This document shows positions 1-11,365 of a stretch of DNA of 64,000 bases, in pieces. A program made the position numbers and the translations under genes. The notes beneath the pieces were generated by a model. That model made no database searches. It saw only the letters and a list, made by a program, of their open reading frames with translations, and was not told the DNA's origin. Origin of the DNA: Martinezella tropici (GTDB lineage: Bacteria; Pseudomonadota; Alphaproteobacteria; Rhizobiales; Rhizobiaceae). Each line of letters begins with the position of its first letter. The first letter of the stretch is position 1. The stretch covers positions 248,001 through 312,000 of the forward strand of contig JUHI01000001.1 of the NCBI GenBank assembly GCA_000799755.1. Direction: 5' to 3'.

Positions 1-104
1 TTCCTTCCCGCATCACGGCCGTTTCCCAGAAGAAGCAGCGCGAACTCGCCCAGGCGATCAAGCGCGCCCGTTTCCTCGGCCTGCTGCCCTACGTCGTCGC
101 TTAA
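1..104 (+). CDS. rpsR: 30S ribosomal protein S18, C-terminal fragment
   Basis: The last 33 codons of S18 are present; the 5' part lies outside the window. The visible C-terminus contains [20 protein letters not shown] and ends LLPYVVA, which is characteristic of alphaproteobacterial S18, a small-subunit protein that partners S6. The stop is TAA at 102-104. It is followed by a GNRA-loop hairpin and then by a DUF2232 gene and rplI, the usual rhizobial order for the rpsF-rpsR-rplI locus. Confidence 0.95.
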   Translation, partial: PSRITAVSQKKQRELAQAIKRARFLGLLPYVVA

Positions 105-130
105 TAGCGCCTGACGCAGACTGAATACAG

Positions 131-160
131 GGGAAGGCAGCAATGCCTTCCCTTCTCCCT
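131..160 (+). terminator. hairpin downstream of rpsR
   Basis: A perfect 9-bp stem (GGGAAGGCA/TGCCTTCCC) closes a GCAA tetraloop at 131-152 and is followed by the pyrimidine-rich TTCTCCCTTT. It probably terminates or attenuates the rpsR transcript. The tract is not a pure T run, so read-through to rplI is likely. Confidence 0.5.
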
Positions 161-268
161 TTCGCGATGGGCGCGGATCGGAACCTTGAAACCCCATGTT
201 GGGGACGGCTTTCTGGCCCGAGTGCTGGAAGCATCCTCTAACTGCTCGATACGAAGCAGGACAGCGAC

Positions 269-1246
269 GTGAAAAAGTTGAACGCAAAAGAGCTTGGCAT
301 CGGCGCGCTCGCCGGTCTGACCGCCGCCCTACTCGTGTACGGCGCGACGATACAGCCATTGCTGTTCATTTTGTTCGGCGCGCTCTCGGCACTTCCCATC
401 CTGATCGTCGGCCTCGGCTGGGGCAACATGGCGGTCATTGTCGCCGTCATTGCCGCAGGCATCGTCGGAACGATCACGCAATCGTTCTATTTCGGGCTGT
501 TCGTCGTTCTGCTGACGCTGATCCCGGCATGGCTCAGCCATATCGCCAATCTGGCGCGCCCGGCCTCCGAACTCGGGGGACCGGACGATCTGATGGCCTG
601 GTATCCGCTCTCCGATATCATGCTGCACCTGTGCGGCCTCGCTGCCCTCGTCATCATCGTAGCCGGTGCGGTCATGGGCTATGGTGCCGATCTGGTGGGC
701 CAAGTCGTCGACGCCTACATGACCGCGGTGAACCAGCAGTCACCCGATCTTCAGCTCAATCCGGTTGCGATCGCGAAGACGAAGTCGCTGATGCTCTACA
801 TGATCCCGATCGCCTGGGGCATGATCTGGGTCATGATGCTGCTGGCTGCCTATTATGTGGCGACCCGCATCGTCGCGGCTTCGAGCCACAATCTGCGCCC
901 GCGCGAGGACATTCCCTCGGCGCTGCGCATGAACCGCAATGCGATCTTCATCTTTCTCGCGGCGATCGTCGTGATTTTCTTCGGCGGCGTCCTGGCCCTC
1001 ATCGCCGCCGCCGTGGTCGGTGCCTTTGGCGCGGGCTTCATCGTTTCCGGTTTCGCATCGCTGCACTACCGGACGCGCGGCAAGGATTGGCGCCTGCCGG
1101 CACTGATCATCTGCTACCTGATGTCCTTCCTGCTGACACTGCCGCTCTTGGTCATTCTCGTTCTCGGCCTTTACGATACCCGCAAGGCGATATCGCTCAC
1201 CCCGAACAAGAATGCCGACACACCCAAACAAGACACGAAACTCTGA
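269..1246 (+). CDS. DUF2232 family integral membrane protein
   Basis: A 325-aa polytopic membrane protein of unknown function. I count about eight hydrophobic helices, the first from about residue 8, and a short polar tail ending TPKQDTKL. The GTG at 269 begins [20 protein letters not shown]; the downstream frame has no comparable start. Position between rpsR and rplI is the standard place for this family in rhizobia, and the gene is only 20 nt from rplI, so co-transcription is likely. DUF2232 proteins resemble the predicted S-component-like membrane proteins seen in Bacillus YybS. No substrate can be inferred here. Confidence 0.85.
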   Translation: MKKLNAKELGIGALAGLTAALLVYGATIQPLLFILFGALSALPILIVGLGWGNMAVIVAVIAAGIVGTITQSFYFGLFVVLLTLIPAWLSHIANLARPASELGGPDDLMAWYPLSDIMLHLCGLAALVIIVAGAVMGYGADLVGQVVDAYMTAVNQQSPDLQLNPVAIAKTKSLMLYMIPIAWGMIWVMMLLAAYYVATRIVAASSHNLRPREDIPSALRMNRNAIFIFLAAIVVIFFGGVLALIAAAVVGAFGAGFIVSGFASLHYRTRGKDWRLPALIICYLMSFLLTLPLLVILVLGLYDTRKAISLTPNKNADTPKQDTKL

Positions 1247-1266
1247 AATCGAAAGGAACAACGAAA

Positions 1267-1845
1267 ATGGAAGTCATTCTCCTCGAACGCATCTCCAAGC
1301 TTGGCCAGATGGGCGAAACCGTCAAGGTTCGCGACGGCTTTGCCCGTAACTACCTGCTGCCGCTCGGCAAGGCGCTGCGCGCCAACGCCGCCAACAAGGC
1401 CCGTTTCGAATCCGAGCGCGCAACGCTCGAAGCCCGCAACCTCGAGCGCAAGAGCGAAGCCCAGAAGGTCGCCGACGTCCTCGCCGGCAAGTCCTTCATC
1501 GTCGTTCGCTCGGCAGGCGAAACCGGCCAGCTCTACGGTTCGGTCGCTGCCCGTGACGTCGTCGAAATCCTCGCCGCGGAAGGCTTCACCATCGGCCGCA
1601 GCCAGGTTCACCTGAACACGCCGATCAAGGCCATCGGCCTGCACGACGTTGCAATCGCGCTTCACTCGGAAGTCGAAATCAAGGTCGAGCTCAACGTTGC
1701 CCGCTCCGCTGAAGAAGCCGAGCGTCAGTCCAAGGGCGAAACCCTCACCTCCGCTGACGCCATCTACGGCGTTGACGAAGACGCGCTCCGTCCGGAAGAT
1801 TTCTTCGATCCGGAAGCTGACGGCAACGCCGAAGACGAAGCTTGA
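1267..1845 (+). CDS. rplI: 50S ribosomal protein L9
   Basis: 192 aa. It begins [20 protein letters not shown], the conserved L9 N-domain that binds 23S rRNA, with the [15 protein letters not shown] signature at about residues 25-39. A central helix (about 40-75) links to the C-domain. An acidic C-terminal extension ends [12 protein letters not shown]; it makes the protein longer than the 149-aa E. coli L9, as is common in rhizobia. ATG at 1267 is preceded by AAAGGA. The same frame is open far upstream, but that part lies inside the DUF2232 gene in another frame and is not protein-like. A strong terminator follows. Confidence 0.97.
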   Translation: MEVILLERISKLGQMGETVKVRDGFARNYLLPLGKALRANAANKARFESERATLEARNLERKSEAQKVADVLAGKSFIVVRSAGETGQLYGSVAARDVVEILAAEGFTIGRSQVHLNTPIKAIGLHDVAIALHSEVEIKVELNVARSAEEAERQSKGETLTSADAIYGVDEDALRPEDFFDPEADGNAEDEA

Positions 1846-1873
1846 TCTTCAAGCTTTCGCAGAATTGAGAATG

Positions 1874-1907
1874 AATAGGCCTGGGTCTTTCGACCCAGGC
1901 CTATTTT
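1874..1907 (+). terminator. intrinsic terminator after rplI, probably bidirectional
   Basis: A perfect 14-bp stem (AATAGGCCTGGGTC with its complement) closes a TTTC loop at 1874-1905, followed by TTTT. The opposite strand carries a short T run too. It sits between convergent rplI and the hlyD-type gene, so it can serve both. Confidence 0.9.
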
Positions 1908-1939
1908 GTTCGTCTGAAAGAGGAATGCGGCTTTCTCGG

Positions 1940-3007
1940 TCAGTCACTGTCCTTGACGGCCGGAAGCGGAGCGGAATCCTTGTCGATCGAAACGACAACG
2001 GACATGCCCGGCGCCAGTTGATCGGCGAGCGGCTGCCCATCCTCGACCTTGATCCTGACGCCGAGGCGCTGGGCGACCTTGGTGAAATTCCCTGTCGCAT
2101 TGTCGGGCTTGATGACGGCAAATTCGGAGCCTGCCGCCGGAGAAAAGCGCTGGATACGGCCCTTGATCTCGCGGTGTCCCAGCGCATCGACGGAGATCGT
2201 GGCGGGCTGATCGAGCTTCATGCCGTCAAGCTGGGTTTCCTTGAAATTGGCGATGACCCAGACGTCCTTCGGGACCAGGTTCATCAGCTGCGTGCCCGGA
2301 GTCACATACTGGCCGAGGCGTACGCCGATTTCGCCGACGCGGCCGTCCTGCGGTGCCCTGATCGTCGTATTGTCCAGATCGATATCGGCAAGCTGCACGG
2401 CAGCCTCCGCACCGCTGACGCCAGCTTCGAGCGAAGCGCGGTTAACGATGATCGTCGTCAGATTCTGCTGGGAGACATCGAGAGCGGCCTTTGCCTGATT
2501 GACTGACGCCTGCGCCTGCTGCAGCGTTGCCTGCGCCTGCTCGGAATCGCTTGTCGTCGAAACGCCCCTCGAGACCAGTGTCGTGACGCGATCGGCGGCA
2601 AGCTGGGCGCGCTTCAGCGCAGCATCGGCGCTGTCGATCTGCGCCTGGCTGGAGGCGATGCCGGCCTTGGCGGCCTGCTCCTGCTGCTGCGAATTGGCGA
2701 GCGCCGCCTTCTGCCCGGCAAGCGTGGCGTTCGCCTGCGCCACCTTCTGCTTGTAGATGCGGTCGTCGATCTGGGCCAGCACATCACCTTCCTTGACGAG
2801 CTTGTAGTCCTTGATCGGTACGTCGGTAATATAGCCGCTGACCTGCGGGCTGATCGTCGTGACGTAACCTTTGACGTAGGCGTCGTCGGTGGTTTCCACC
2901 GAGGTTTTGAACGGCGGCAGATGCCAGGCATAGAGCACCAGCATGACGCCGCCTATGCCGGCAAGAACCGCAATGACTTCGATTGGGGAGCGAACGAGCC
3001 TCGACAT
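1940..3007 (-). CDS. HlyD/EmrA-family membrane fusion protein
   Basis: 355 aa, the periplasmic adaptor of a tripartite efflux pump. One N-terminal membrane helix (about residues 11-29) is followed by the TTDDAYVKGYVTTISPQVSG motif typical of EmrA, a split lipoyl half (VKEGDVLAQID), a long Gln/Ala-rich coiled-coil hairpin (about 80-190) and a second lipoyl/beta-barrel part with DNTTIRAPQDGRVGEIGVR. It lies 17 nt downstream of the MFS gene, so the pair should form one EmrAB-type pump. It would need an outer-membrane TolC partner, which is not in this window. Substrate unknown. Confidence 0.9.
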   Translation of the reverse strand: MSRLVRSPIEVIAVLAGIGGVMLVLYAWHLPPFKTSVETTDDAYVKGYVTTISPQVSGYITDVPIKDYKLVKEGDVLAQIDDRIYKQKVAQANATLAGQKAALANSQQQEQAAKAGIASSQAQIDSADAALKRAQLAADRVTTLVSRGVSTTSDSEQAQATLQQAQASVNQAKAALDVSQQNLTTIIVNRASLEAGVSGAEAAVQLADIDLDNTTIRAPQDGRVGEIGVRLGQYVTPGTQLMNLVPKDVWVIANFKETQLDGMKLDQPATISVDALGHREIKGRIQRFSPAAGSEFAVIKPDNATGNFTKVAQRLGVRIKVEDGQPLADQLAPGMSVVVSIDKDSAPLPAVKDSD

Positions 3008-3024
3008 GGAGCTATTTCATATCC

Positions 3025-4671
3025 TCATGGGTTGGATGTCACGACCTGCGCCTGATGCTCGGCCAGGCGAGCTCTGACGAAGCGAAACAAGACATGGACT
3101 ATCAGGCCGGCAAGCGAAAGGAAGGCGATCACGGCGGCGACGAAGAACGCGTCGCCATAGGCAAGCATATTGGCCTCGCGGCTTACCTGCGCGCCGAGCA
3201 GCGCCATCCCCTCTCCCTTCAGGAGCGCGCTGTCACCGATGACCTTGCCATAGGAGGATGAAAGCTGGCTGACACGCTCGGCGACATGCGGGTCGGTCAG
3301 CAGCACGCGCTCGGTCAGCACGGCCGAGTGAAACTTTTCGCGGATGATGATGAGCGTGCCATAGAAGGCCGAGCCGATGAGGCCGCCTATGCTCTGCGTA
3401 AACATGAAAACGACGAAGAAGGTCACCAGATAGGGTGGCCCCTTGCCGAGCGCCGCCTTGAAACCCTCCGACATGGATGGCGGCAGGAACAGAGCCGCGC
3501 CGGCTGCCACCAGCGCCTGGCTGAGATACATCTGCTCAGGTCGCGTCAGGTTTGTCACCTGCGAATCCATCAGACAGCCGACGCCCATCAGGATCAGCGC
3601 CACGAACTGGATCTGCCAGCCGAAACCATAGCTCATGAATACCGTGCAGATGAGCCCGCCGATGACGGAAAAGGCCAGGATGATCCAATAGAGCATGGCC
3701 AGCTGGTCGTAGAGCAGGCCGACCGCATTCTGATAAAAGGTCATGACGACGTAGGTCTGCTCGGCCGCGATCAAGCGGAAAATCAGAAGGATCGCCGTCA
3801 GATGGAGGATTTCCGGCCGCAGCAGCCAGCGAACGTCCATGAGCGGTGTCGATCTCCTCAGATCGACGACGATCGCAAGGGTCAAGGATGCGATGCTGAC
3901 CGCCAGCACAATGCCAAGCCATGGCACCTCCAGCCACCAATAGAGGCGCCCGACCGACAAGGCGACCGCCAGACAGCCGAAGCCGATCGCAACCAGCAGA
4001 TAGCTGAAGATGTCACCCAGAACGATGACCTTGACGCGCGGCGGCGGCGTCAGCGGCAGCAGGTAGATGATTGGCATGACCAGAAGCGCCAGCGCCATCT
4101 CGAGCGTATAGAGGCCACGCCATTCGCCATAATCCAGCAGCGAGGGCGATACCAGCCGGGTAATCGGAGCGGCAAGCAACGTGTTCATCATGGCCAGGCT
4201 GACGCCGACCGTCAGCTTCTTGGCGGGCTCGAAGGCCTCCAGCATATAGAGGAAGCCGAGCGTCGAGAGCGGCGCGCCGGCAATGCCGCTGAGAAAACGG
4301 ACGACGATGGCCGAATGCAGGTCGGAAACGAAGAGATTGAGCAGCGAAGCAAGCACGAAGCCGAGAATGCTGACCTCGGCAAAATTACGTACGCCATATT
4401 GCAGGCGGATCTTCACCAGCGCGATGGCGAGGCTGACATTCGGCGCCATGTAGGCCGCCGAGAGCCAGACGGATTCGGTGGTCGTCGCGGCGATGCTGCC
4501 CTGAATCTGCGTGAGATTGGCAAAGGCGAGATTGAGACCCAGGCCCTGGGTCAGAAAGAACATTACCGATGCCGCTATATAAAGCGGCACTTTCCAGCCA
4601 GGCACGGGCGGTGGAGCGGCAGGAACGGCGTTGGCTTCCTCTTTGGGGACCGAGCCTGGCTCGCCGCTCAT
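3025..4671 (-). CDS. DHA2-family MFS drug/proton antiporter (EmrB-like)
   Basis: 548 aa with about 14 predicted transmembrane helices, the DHA2 layout. The N-terminus is a Pro/Ala-rich cytoplasmic tail, then SVMFFLTQGLGLNLAFANLT as helix 1. It starts 8 nt after the marR stop and ends 17 nt before the HlyD start, giving a marR-emrB-emrA operon. In this family the inner-membrane antiporter exports hydrophobic compounds through the fusion protein. The motifs are divergent from E. coli EmrB, so the substrate cannot be guessed; fusaric-acid or aromatic efflux are possibilities only. Confidence 0.88.
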   Translation of the reverse strand: MSGEPGSVPKEEANAVPAAPPPVPGWKVPLYIAASVMFFLTQGLGLNLAFANLTQIQGSIAATTTESVWLSAAYMAPNVSLAIALVKIRLQYGVRNFAEVSILGFVLASLLNLFVSDLHSAIVVRFLSGIAGAPLSTLGFLYMLEAFEPAKKLTVGVSLAMMNTLLAAPITRLVSPSLLDYGEWRGLYTLEMALALLVMPIIYLLPLTPPPRVKVIVLGDIFSYLLVAIGFGCLAVALSVGRLYWWLEVPWLGIVLAVSIASLTLAIVVDLRRSTPLMDVRWLLRPEILHLTAILLIFRLIAAEQTYVVMTFYQNAVGLLYDQLAMLYWIILAFSVIGGLICTVFMSYGFGWQIQFVALILMGVGCLMDSQVTNLTRPEQMYLSQALVAAGAALFLPPSMSEGFKAALGKGPPYLVTFFVVFMFTQSIGGLIGSAFYGTLIIIREKFHSAVLTERVLLTDPHVAERVSQLSSSYGKVIGDSALLKGEGMALLGAQVSREANMLAYGDAFFVAAVIAFLSLAGLIVHVLFRFVRARLAEHQAQVVTSNP

Positions 4672-4679
4672 GCGCTACC

Positions 4680-5123
4680 TCATGATTTGCCCACATTCTG
4701 AAGATTGGCGGTCATGGCGCGGATCACCTTTAGCGCCATCCCGACATCCTCATCCGAAATCCCCTCCAAGATATCCGCGCGGACACCGGTGGCAAGAGCC
4801 TCGACCTCAGCGGCGACCACTTTTCCGGATTCCGTCATGAAGATCTGCTTGGCACGGCGATCCGACACGGCGGCGCGACGCTCGATGAAGTTCTGCGCCT
4901 CCATGGCATCGAGGATGCGCACCAGCGTCGGCGTTTCCAGCTCCAGCTCGTCGGCAAGCTCTCTCTGGTTGATTCCGTCCCGCCGGGAGAGCTTGCGAAA
5001 GACCCTCGCGCGGGAGAGAGTCATTCCGTGTTCGCGAACGAGCGCATCAAAAGTTGCCCTCAGCTTGCGATTGAACGCAGAAAGGTCGTCGAAGAGTTCT
5101 TGTCTTGATGGCGCACCTGGCAT
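4680..5123 (-). CDS. MarR-family transcriptional regulator
   Basis: 147 aa, a winged-helix repressor of the MarR/SlyA type. Helices from about residue 8 lead into the DNA-binding segment RDGINQRELADELELETPTL (about 50-69) and the wing AAVSDRRAKQIFMTESGK. It is the first gene of the efflux cassette, so it probably represses its own operon and responds to a pump substrate. The operator would lie in the AT-rich DNA at 5124-5200. It is divergent from dnaB. Confidence 0.9.
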   Translation of the reverse strand: MPGAPSRQELFDDLSAFNRKLRATFDALVREHGMTLSRARVFRKLSRRDGINQRELADELELETPTLVRILDAMEAQNFIERRAAVSDRRAKQIFMTESGKVVAAEVEALATGVRADILEGISDEDVGMALKVIRAMTANLQNVGKS

Positions 5124-5472
5124 TATTACAACTTTATACTATTAGCATCCTACCCTAATTCAAAGGAAATACCCGGATTTTCCCGGCTTTTCAAGCATGA
5201 TAGCCGCAACAATTGATGTACACGGCGAAAGACCCGGCTAAAATATTCCCCACGAATGGTTTGCATATGTGATTCGTGTGTCGATCTTTTCGTTGCAAAG
5301 TGGCCACAAGAGATTTTTTACGTGGCGGAAATCTGTCCCTGTGGACGAGTGGAAAAACGTTGATAGGCCAGGCCTATTCGCTCCACTCCGGGTGCCCGCC
5401 CATTTGCGCGGTTGACCATGACATCGGATCATCGCAAACCAGTCGACACCCTAAAGTATGAAGAGATGGAAA
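5124..5472. promoter_or_regulatory. divergent marR/dnaB intergenic region
   Basis: 349 bp without a convincing gene. The half next to marR is AT-rich (TAATAGTATAAAGTTG on the minus strand) and should hold the marR promoter. Nearer dnaB is a perfect 15-bp palindrome, ATAGGCC-A-GGCCTAT, at 5363-5377, about 96 nt before the dnaB start. Confidence 0.5.
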
Positions 5473-6969
<1,497 letters not shown>

Positions 6970-6981
6970 GGCAGGAACTTG

Positions 6982-7016
6982 GCGGCGCATCTGTGCGCCG
7001 CGGCACTTTTTCTTTT
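6982..7016 (+). terminator. intrinsic terminator after dnaB
   Basis: An 8-bp GC stem (GCGGCGCA/TGCGCCGC, loop TCTG) at 6982-7001 is followed by GGCACTTTTTCTTTT, a good rho-independent terminator 12 nt after the dnaB stop. Confidence 0.85.
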
Positions 7017-7034
7017 CATCAATGACCATTATTC

Positions 7035-7061
7035 TGGCCGGAGCCAAATCACCTCCGGCCA
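7035..7061 (+). other. 9-bp hairpin just upstream of alr
   Basis: TGGCCGGAG and its exact complement CTCCGGCCA flank a 9-nt loop, ending 21 nt before the alr start. It may be a second terminator (ATTTCCTT follows) or a leader structure near the ribosome-binding region. Confidence 0.45.
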
Positions 7062-7082
7062 TTTCCTTGTTCAGGCAGCTCC

Positions 7083-8246
7083 ATGACAGACAACTTCGAT
7101 GACGATGATGCTTTCGCTTCCGCCGGCCTAAGGCTGACCGTGGATCTCGGCGCGCTCGTCGAAAACTGGCGCGACCTGGGCCGTCGCTCGGGGAAGGCCC
7201 GCACGTCGGCGGTCGTCAAGGCCGATGCCTACGGGCTCGGGATCGAGGATGTCGGCGAAACCCTTTATGCCGCCGGCGCTCGCGACTTCTTCGTCGCCAC
7301 TGCGGACGAAGGCGCGACCTTGCGGCTCTATGCACCCGAGGCACGCATCTTCGTCCTCAGCGGCATCTGGCCGGGCTTGGAGCGCCGGTTCTTCGAGAAC
7401 GACCTCGTGCCGGTCATTGCCTCGGAAGAGCAGCTGACCTTCTGGATGTCGGTACTATCGGACTATGGCGACTATCCCTGCGCGCTGCAGGTCGATACTG
7501 GCTTCAACAGGCTCGGACTGCCGATGGACGATGCGATCGCGCTTGCCGACGACGTCTCCCGCCCGGCGAGTTTTGCGCCGGTTCTGGTGATGAGCCACCT
7601 TGCCTGCGGTGACGATCCCGCCAATGCGATGAACAGGCAGCAGCTCGAAGCCTTCCGCAAGGTCAGCGCTGCCTTCGAAGGCATCGAGGCGAGCCTTGCC
7701 AATTCGGCCGGCATTTTTCTCGGATCGGAGTATCATTTCGACCTCACCCGCCCCGGCATCGCCACCTATGGCGGCGAGGCGGTTCCCGGCATGGCCAATC
7801 CGATGCGTCCGGTCGCGACGGCGGAAGCGCGGATCATCCAGACCCGTTCGGTCAAGGCAGGCGAAACGGTGGGATATGGCCGCGCCCTGCAATTGACCCG
7901 CGACAGCCGGCTGGCGATCGTCTCGGCAGGTTATGCCGACGGCTACATGCGCAGCCAGTCGAGCGGCGGCGTGCCTCTGCGCCAGACCGGCGTTGCCGGC
8001 GGTCATGGCTTCATTGCCGGCCATAAGGTGCCGGTCGCCGGCCGCATCACCATGGACCTCACCATTTTCGATGTCACCGACCTGCCTGACAACGTTGCCC
8101 GCGCCGGCGACTATATCGAACTCTTCGGCAACAACATCCCGGTGGACGAGGCCGCAAAGGCTGCCGGCACCATCGGCTATGAGATGCTGACCAGCATGGG
8201 GCTGCGGCACGAGCGCCGGTATATCTCGGAAGAGGCTGAGGAATAG
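7083..8246 (+). CDS. alr: alanine racemase
   Basis: 387 aa, PLP enzyme interconverting L- and D-alanine for peptidoglycan. The PLP lysine is K46 in SAVVKADAYGLG. Further fold-type III motifs are DTGFNRLGL, the region DLTRPGIATYGGEAV, and the second catalytic-base segment VSAGYADGYMRS, with GRITMDLTIFDV near the C-terminus. The protein starts with an acidic MTDNFDDDDAF tail. It sits between dnaB and radA, a common rhizobial order. Whether it acts as the biosynthetic or a catabolic racemase cannot be told from sequence. Confidence 0.95.
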   Translation: MTDNFDDDDAFASAGLRLTVDLGALVENWRDLGRRSGKARTSAVVKADAYGLGIEDVGETLYAAGARDFFVATADEGATLRLYAPEARIFVLSGIWPGLERRFFENDLVPVIASEEQLTFWMSVLSDYGDYPCALQVDTGFNRLGLPMDDAIALADDVSRPASFAPVLVMSHLACGDDPANAMNRQQLEAFRKVSAAFEGIEASLANSAGIFLGSEYHFDLTRPGIATYGGEAVPGMANPMRPVATAEARIIQTRSVKAGETVGYGRALQLTRDSRLAIVSAGYADGYMRSQSSGGVPLRQTGVAGGHGFIAGHKVPVAGRITMDLTIFDVTDLPDNVARAGDYIELFGNNIPVDEAAKAAGTIGYEMLTSMGLRHERRYISEEAEE

Positions 8247-8249
8247 CCC

Positions 8250-8289
8250 GGCTTTCCGGATGGAAAGCCGCAGCCTGATTTTCCTGAGA
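8250..8289 (+). terminator. terminator hairpin between alr and the LysE gene
   Basis: A 9-bp stem (CGGCTTTCC/GGAAAGCCG, loop GGAT) at 8250-8271 is followed by GCAGCCTGATTTTCC. It lies between convergent genes, immediately after the alr stop. Confidence 0.65.
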
Positions 8290-8293
8290 TGCT

Positions 8294-8929
8294 TTAGCGA
8301 TCCATGATCGCTAGCCGGACGCCAAGCGCGACGAACAGCGAGCCGAGGCCTCGATCGAGCCATAGGCCGAAGCTGCGATTGCGCCTCAAGGCTTCGCTGA
8401 GGCGACCACCGAGCAGGATGATCGGCGGCTCGATGAAGGCGGCAACGACGATGATCAGGCTGCCATGCAGCATAAGCTGCGCCCAGACGGGGCCTGCGCC
8501 TTCAACGACGAATTGCGGCAGGAAGGCCAGAAAGAAGATCGCCATCTTCGGATTGAGCAACGAAACCATGATGCCCTGGCGATAGAGGCGGCTGAGGGGC
8601 AAAGCGTTGCCAGCCTCCTTGATCCATGCCCCCTCGCCCTTGGAGCGCAGCGCCTGGATGCCGAGCCAGATCAGATAGGCGGCGCCAACCCATTTGATTG
8701 CCGAGAAGGCCATCGCAGATGCGGCGAGGATCGCCGACAGGCCAACGGCCGCCATCAGCACATGCAGGCACGCCCCGGTCCAGATTCCGAACAGCGCCGC
8801 GAAGCCGGAGCGGATGCCGCTTCTGATCGTATGGCCGAGAATGTAGGCGAGATCCGGCCCCGGCGACAAGTTAAGAAGGATCGCGGCGGTGAGAAATCCG
8901 ATCCAGTGCGCAAGCGAATAGTCAAACAT
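8294..8929 (-). CDS. LysE/RhtB-family amino-acid exporter
   Basis: 211 aa with six predicted membrane helices. The N-terminus contains FLTAAILLNLSPGPDLAYIL; the P-G-P segment of this motif is the LysE/RhtB family signature. RSGFAALFGIWTGACLH follows. Family members export lysine, threonine, homoserine lactone or related compounds by proton antiport. The gene is convergent with alr and divergent from radA, apparently its own transcription unit. Substrate unknown. Confidence 0.9.
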   Translation of the reverse strand: MFDYSLAHWIGFLTAAILLNLSPGPDLAYILGHTIRSGIRSGFAALFGIWTGACLHVLMAAVGLSAILAASAMAFSAIKWVGAAYLIWLGIQALRSKGEGAWIKEAGNALPLSRLYRQGIMVSLLNPKMAIFFLAFLPQFVVEGAGPVWAQLMLHGSLIIVVAAFIEPPIILLGGRLSEALRRNRSFGLWLDRGLGSLFVALGVRLAIMDR

Positions 8930-9082
8930 TCGTCATCATCCATAAAAACCCGGCATAAAAACTGACACGATCGCCATTGATACGGAAATCATTAGTTTTG
9001 ATAGGCGGGGAAAGACATTATCTGTCAGCCGATCGCGATTCGCTGCGAAAAGCGACGCATTTGAACTCGAGAACAGCATCCG

Positions 9083-10486
<1,404 letters not shown>

Positions 10487-10577
10487 GCCTTACTTCAGCC
10501 GTTCTTGGCGAAGAAGAGGCTCATGATTGAGGCCGATGCCGACCATAAGGTCCGGCAAGTCTTGAAGTGGATTATAA

Positions 10578-11201
10578 ATGCCCATTACGATTTTCGACGG
10601 TATTGTTATCGGCGTTCTTCTCTTCTCCGCCGTTCTGGCCATGGTTCGCGGCTTTTCGCGCGAAATCCTCTCGATCGTCAGCTGGGGCGGCTCGGCAGTC
10701 GCCGCCTACTATCTTTATCCGCTGCTCGTTCCCTATGCCCTGCAATACAAGGCCGACACCAAGATCGCGACGATCGCGTCTGCCGCCGTCATCTTCCTGC
10801 TGGCGCTGATCATCATTTCCTTCATCACCATCCGGATTGCCGATTTCATTATCGACAGCCGCATCGGCGCGCTTGACCGGACCCTCGGCTTCCTGTTCGG
10901 GGCCGCTCGCGGCCTGCTCCTGATGGTGGTCGTCGTGGCTTTCTGGAATTGGCTGGTGGCGCCTGCCGCCCGTCCGGACTGGGTCAATAATGCCAAGTCC
11001 AAGCCTTTCCTCGATTCAATGGTCGAAAAGCTGAAGTCGGCGCTGCCTGAAAACGTCCAGGCCATGCTGCCGCCGGAGATCATCAACAAGATCGCGCCGA
11101 ACCAGCAGCAACAGACGCAGCCGCAGACCGGTGGCGACAACGCCGCGCCGAACGATACCGCGCCGTCTGACGATGCGCCGGCGCCGCAGACAAACAATTG
11201 A
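10578..11201 (+). CDS. cvpA: CvpA family protein
   Basis: 207 aa. Four hydrophobic helices occupy about residues 1-125, with the CvpA-type start ITIFDGIVIGVLLFSAVLAM and FSREILSIVSWGG. The C-terminal tail (about 160-207) is Gln/Pro/Asp-rich, low complexity and presumably disordered. CvpA was named for colicin V production and is usually next to purF, as here (purF is 164 nt downstream), but a terminator-like hairpin separates them. Role in the envelope uncertain. Confidence 0.9.
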   Translation: MPITIFDGIVIGVLLFSAVLAMVRGFSREILSIVSWGGSAVAAYYLYPLLVPYALQYKADTKIATIASAAVIFLLALIIISFITIRIADFIIDSRIGALDRTLGFLFGAARGLLLMVVVVAFWNWLVAPAARPDWVNNAKSKPFLDSMVEKLKSALPENVQAMLPPEIINKIAPNQQQQTQPQTGGDNAAPNDTAPSDDAPAPQTNN

Positions 11202-11265
11202 CGGTGCGTTTACAGGCTTGACCTGCCGCCCGAGAATCGCCATTTGAGCGGCGTGACAATGAAAG

Positions 11266-11297
11266 ATCCGGCCCGATATTTTTTCCGGCCGGATTTT
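11266..11297 (+). terminator. terminator after cvpA
   Basis: ATCCGGCC at 11266-11273 pairs with GGCCGGAT at 11287-11294, with a T-rich loop and a trailing TTTT. It lies about 65 nt after the cvpA stop and 70 nt before purF, so purF probably has its own promoter. Confidence 0.7.
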
Positions 11298-11365
11298 CAG
11301 CTATTTTAATGGTCACTCGTGACGCCGCCCCGATCCGCCCACGTTGAGAGCAAAGGCCCGCAGCC

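Noticed and set aside
3286..4701. A 471-codon open frame on the plus strand across the MFS gene
   Set aside because: It is the complement of a well-supported membrane transporter, and its protein is Arg/Gln/His-rich with no family features. High-GC genomes often keep antisense frames open.
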